Source: Solobacterium sp. (lineage in GTDB: Bacteria > Bacillota_I > Bacilli_A > Erysipelotrichales > Erysipelotrichaceae). Taken from it: a DNA stretch of 64,000 nucleotides. The translations under genes were made by a program, and so were the position numbers. Shown piece after piece: positions 63,398-64,000 of the stretch. Under the pieces are notes generated by a model, which was not told the DNA's origin, ran no database searches, and worked only from the letters and a program-made list of their open reading frames with translations. Position 1 is the stretch's first letter. Every line of letters begins with the position of its first letter. The DNA is taken from contig JAFWNG010000032.1 of NCBI GenBank assembly GCA_017510405.1, positions 1 to 64,000 on the forward strand. Direction: 5' to 3'.

Positions 63398-63403
63398 ATT
63401 ACT

Positions 63404-64000
63404 ATGCACAGAATATTTATTGTGGAAGATGATGAGATCATTGCGTCTCTTCTGGCAGAAAAACTGAGAGCGTGGGGATATGAGACCGGCAAGGCCGCGG
63501 ACTTTGCCCATGCGGACAGCGAAGCACTGGCATTTTCGCCGCATCTGATCCTGATGGATATCAAACTGCCGTTTTACAACGGCTTTTACTGGTGTCAGAA
63601 GATCCGGGAGAAGTCATCGGTGCCGATCATGTTCCTTTCCAGCGCTTCGGATAATATGAACATCGTCATGGCAATGAACATGGGCGGGGATGACTTCGTA
63701 GCCAAGCCGTTCGACATGGACGTGCTCATTGCCAAGATCCAGGCGATCCTGCGCCGGACGTATGATATGTCGAAGGAAACGCATGATCCGGAATACCGCG
63801 GGCTGACGCTGAAGATGGATGAGCAGACAGCGGTATACGAAGGAAATACGATCGAACTCACACGGAACGAATTCCGGATCCTGAGCATCCTCATGGCACA
63901 GCCGGGGAAAGTGATCTCCCGCGAAGTACTGATGCAGAAACTGTGGCAGACGGATGAATTCGTGGATGACAATACTCTGACGGTCAATATGACAAGACTG
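63404..64000 (+). CDS. BceR-type response regulator, 5' part
   Basis: The frame runs off the window end. The visible 199 codons start MHRIFIVEDDEIIASLLAEK, with the acidic pair at 9-10 and the phospho-acceptor Asp52 in ILMDIKLP. A Lys in FVAKPF follows (~100), and an OmpR-type winged helix begins near residue 130 (IELTRNEFRILSIL, REVLMQKLWQ). Its sensor kinase is presumably beyond the edge. In BceAB systems this regulator turns on the ABC transporter when peptide antibiotic is detected; here the transporter lies upstream of it. Confidence 0.9.
   Translation, partial: MHRIFIVEDDEIIASLLAEKLRAWGYETGKAADFAHADSEALAFSPHLILMDIKLPFYNGFYWCQKIREKSSVPIMFLSSASDNMNIVMAMNMGGDDFVAKPFDMDVLIAKIQAILRRTYDMSKETHDPEYRGLTLKMDEQTAVYEGNTIELTRNEFRILSILMAQPGKVISREVLMQKLWQTDEFVDDNTLTVNMTRL

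Overview
The window is one continuous, gene-dense stretch of a low-redundancy Bacillota (Firmicutes) chromosome. Most genes have strong AGGAGG-type ribosome binding sites, sigma-A-like promoters and hairpin/T-tract terminators. Sugar uptake by PTS with GH1, GH32 and GH13 enzymes, a GntR-type TreR, lipoproteins, DUF4214 surface proteins, SpoIIE-type phosphatases and a BceAB-like module fit a gut anaerobe. The family could be Erysipelotrichaceae or a relative, but that is an inference: no rRNA or other decisive marker is present. I saw no insertion sequence, prophage, CRISPR array or replication origin.

Layout. (1) 1-610: the 3' end of a DUF4214-CHAP cell-wall protein. (2) 0.75-7.5 kb: a tightly packed operon with a MORN-like membrane protein, a small membrane protein, a GH2 glycosidase, Hsp33, a Dus-type tRNA dihydrouridine synthase, an alkaline-phosphatase-fold hydrolase and a HAD phosphatase. 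(3) 7.6-14.7 kb: a GH1 6-phospho-beta-glucosidase, phosphoglycerate mutase, and a complete trehalose locus (treR divergent from treP-treC, with three operator-like palindromes). (4) 14.7-23.4 kb: a truncated-MATE/anti-sigma-kinase fusion, a GNAT, PPK1, a nucleoside kinase, an esterase, a cytidylate-kinase-like protein, PPK2 and VanZ. (5) 23.5-27.4 kb: two tandem secreted transglutaminase-DUF4214 paralogues. (6) 27.5-33.9 kb: tRNA-Pro, TrmD, AzlCD, an unusual peptide deformylase, an adenosine-deaminase/SLOG fusion coupled to a nitroreductase, an aldo/keto reductase relative and tRNA-Lys.

(7) 34.0-36.2 kb: an AT-rich island with a small lipoprotein, an AgrD-like peptide divergent from AgrB around a 50-bp imperfect palindrome, and a 19-codon stump of a response regulator, so it looks like a decayed agr quorum-sensing locus. 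(8) 36.3-44.0 kb: a GH32 lipoprotein, a nucleoid-associated protein, a SpoIIE phosphatase/anti-sigma kinase with its STAS partner, a secreted nuclease and a membrane-anchored surface protein. (9) 44.1-47.0 kb: a PAS-linked sensory [FeFe]-hydrogenase-like protein overlapping a PP2C phosphatase. (10) 47.0-51.8 kb: an RpiR regulator divergent from a PTS EIIC, followed by a TSUP anion exporter and a cytoplasmic Cys-type sulfatase. (11) 51.8-55.7 kb: a long structured leader before a large TerD-domain protein, then a second GH1. (12) 55.8-64 kb: a heterodimeric ABC exporter, a zinc-ribbon protein, BceA/BceB-like genes and the start of a response regulator that runs off the edge.

Three loci stand out as possibly undescribed. 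The first is the adenosine-deaminase/SLOG fusion at 29.9 kb, which joins a complete deaminase metal site to a putative nucleotide-binding domain. The second is the RpiR-PTS-TSUP-sulfatase cluster at 47-51.8 kb, which suggests sugar sulfate import, desulfation inside the cell and anion export. The third is the sensory hydrogenase/PP2C pair at 44-47 kb. All functions were read from sequence motifs by eye; no database search was run.
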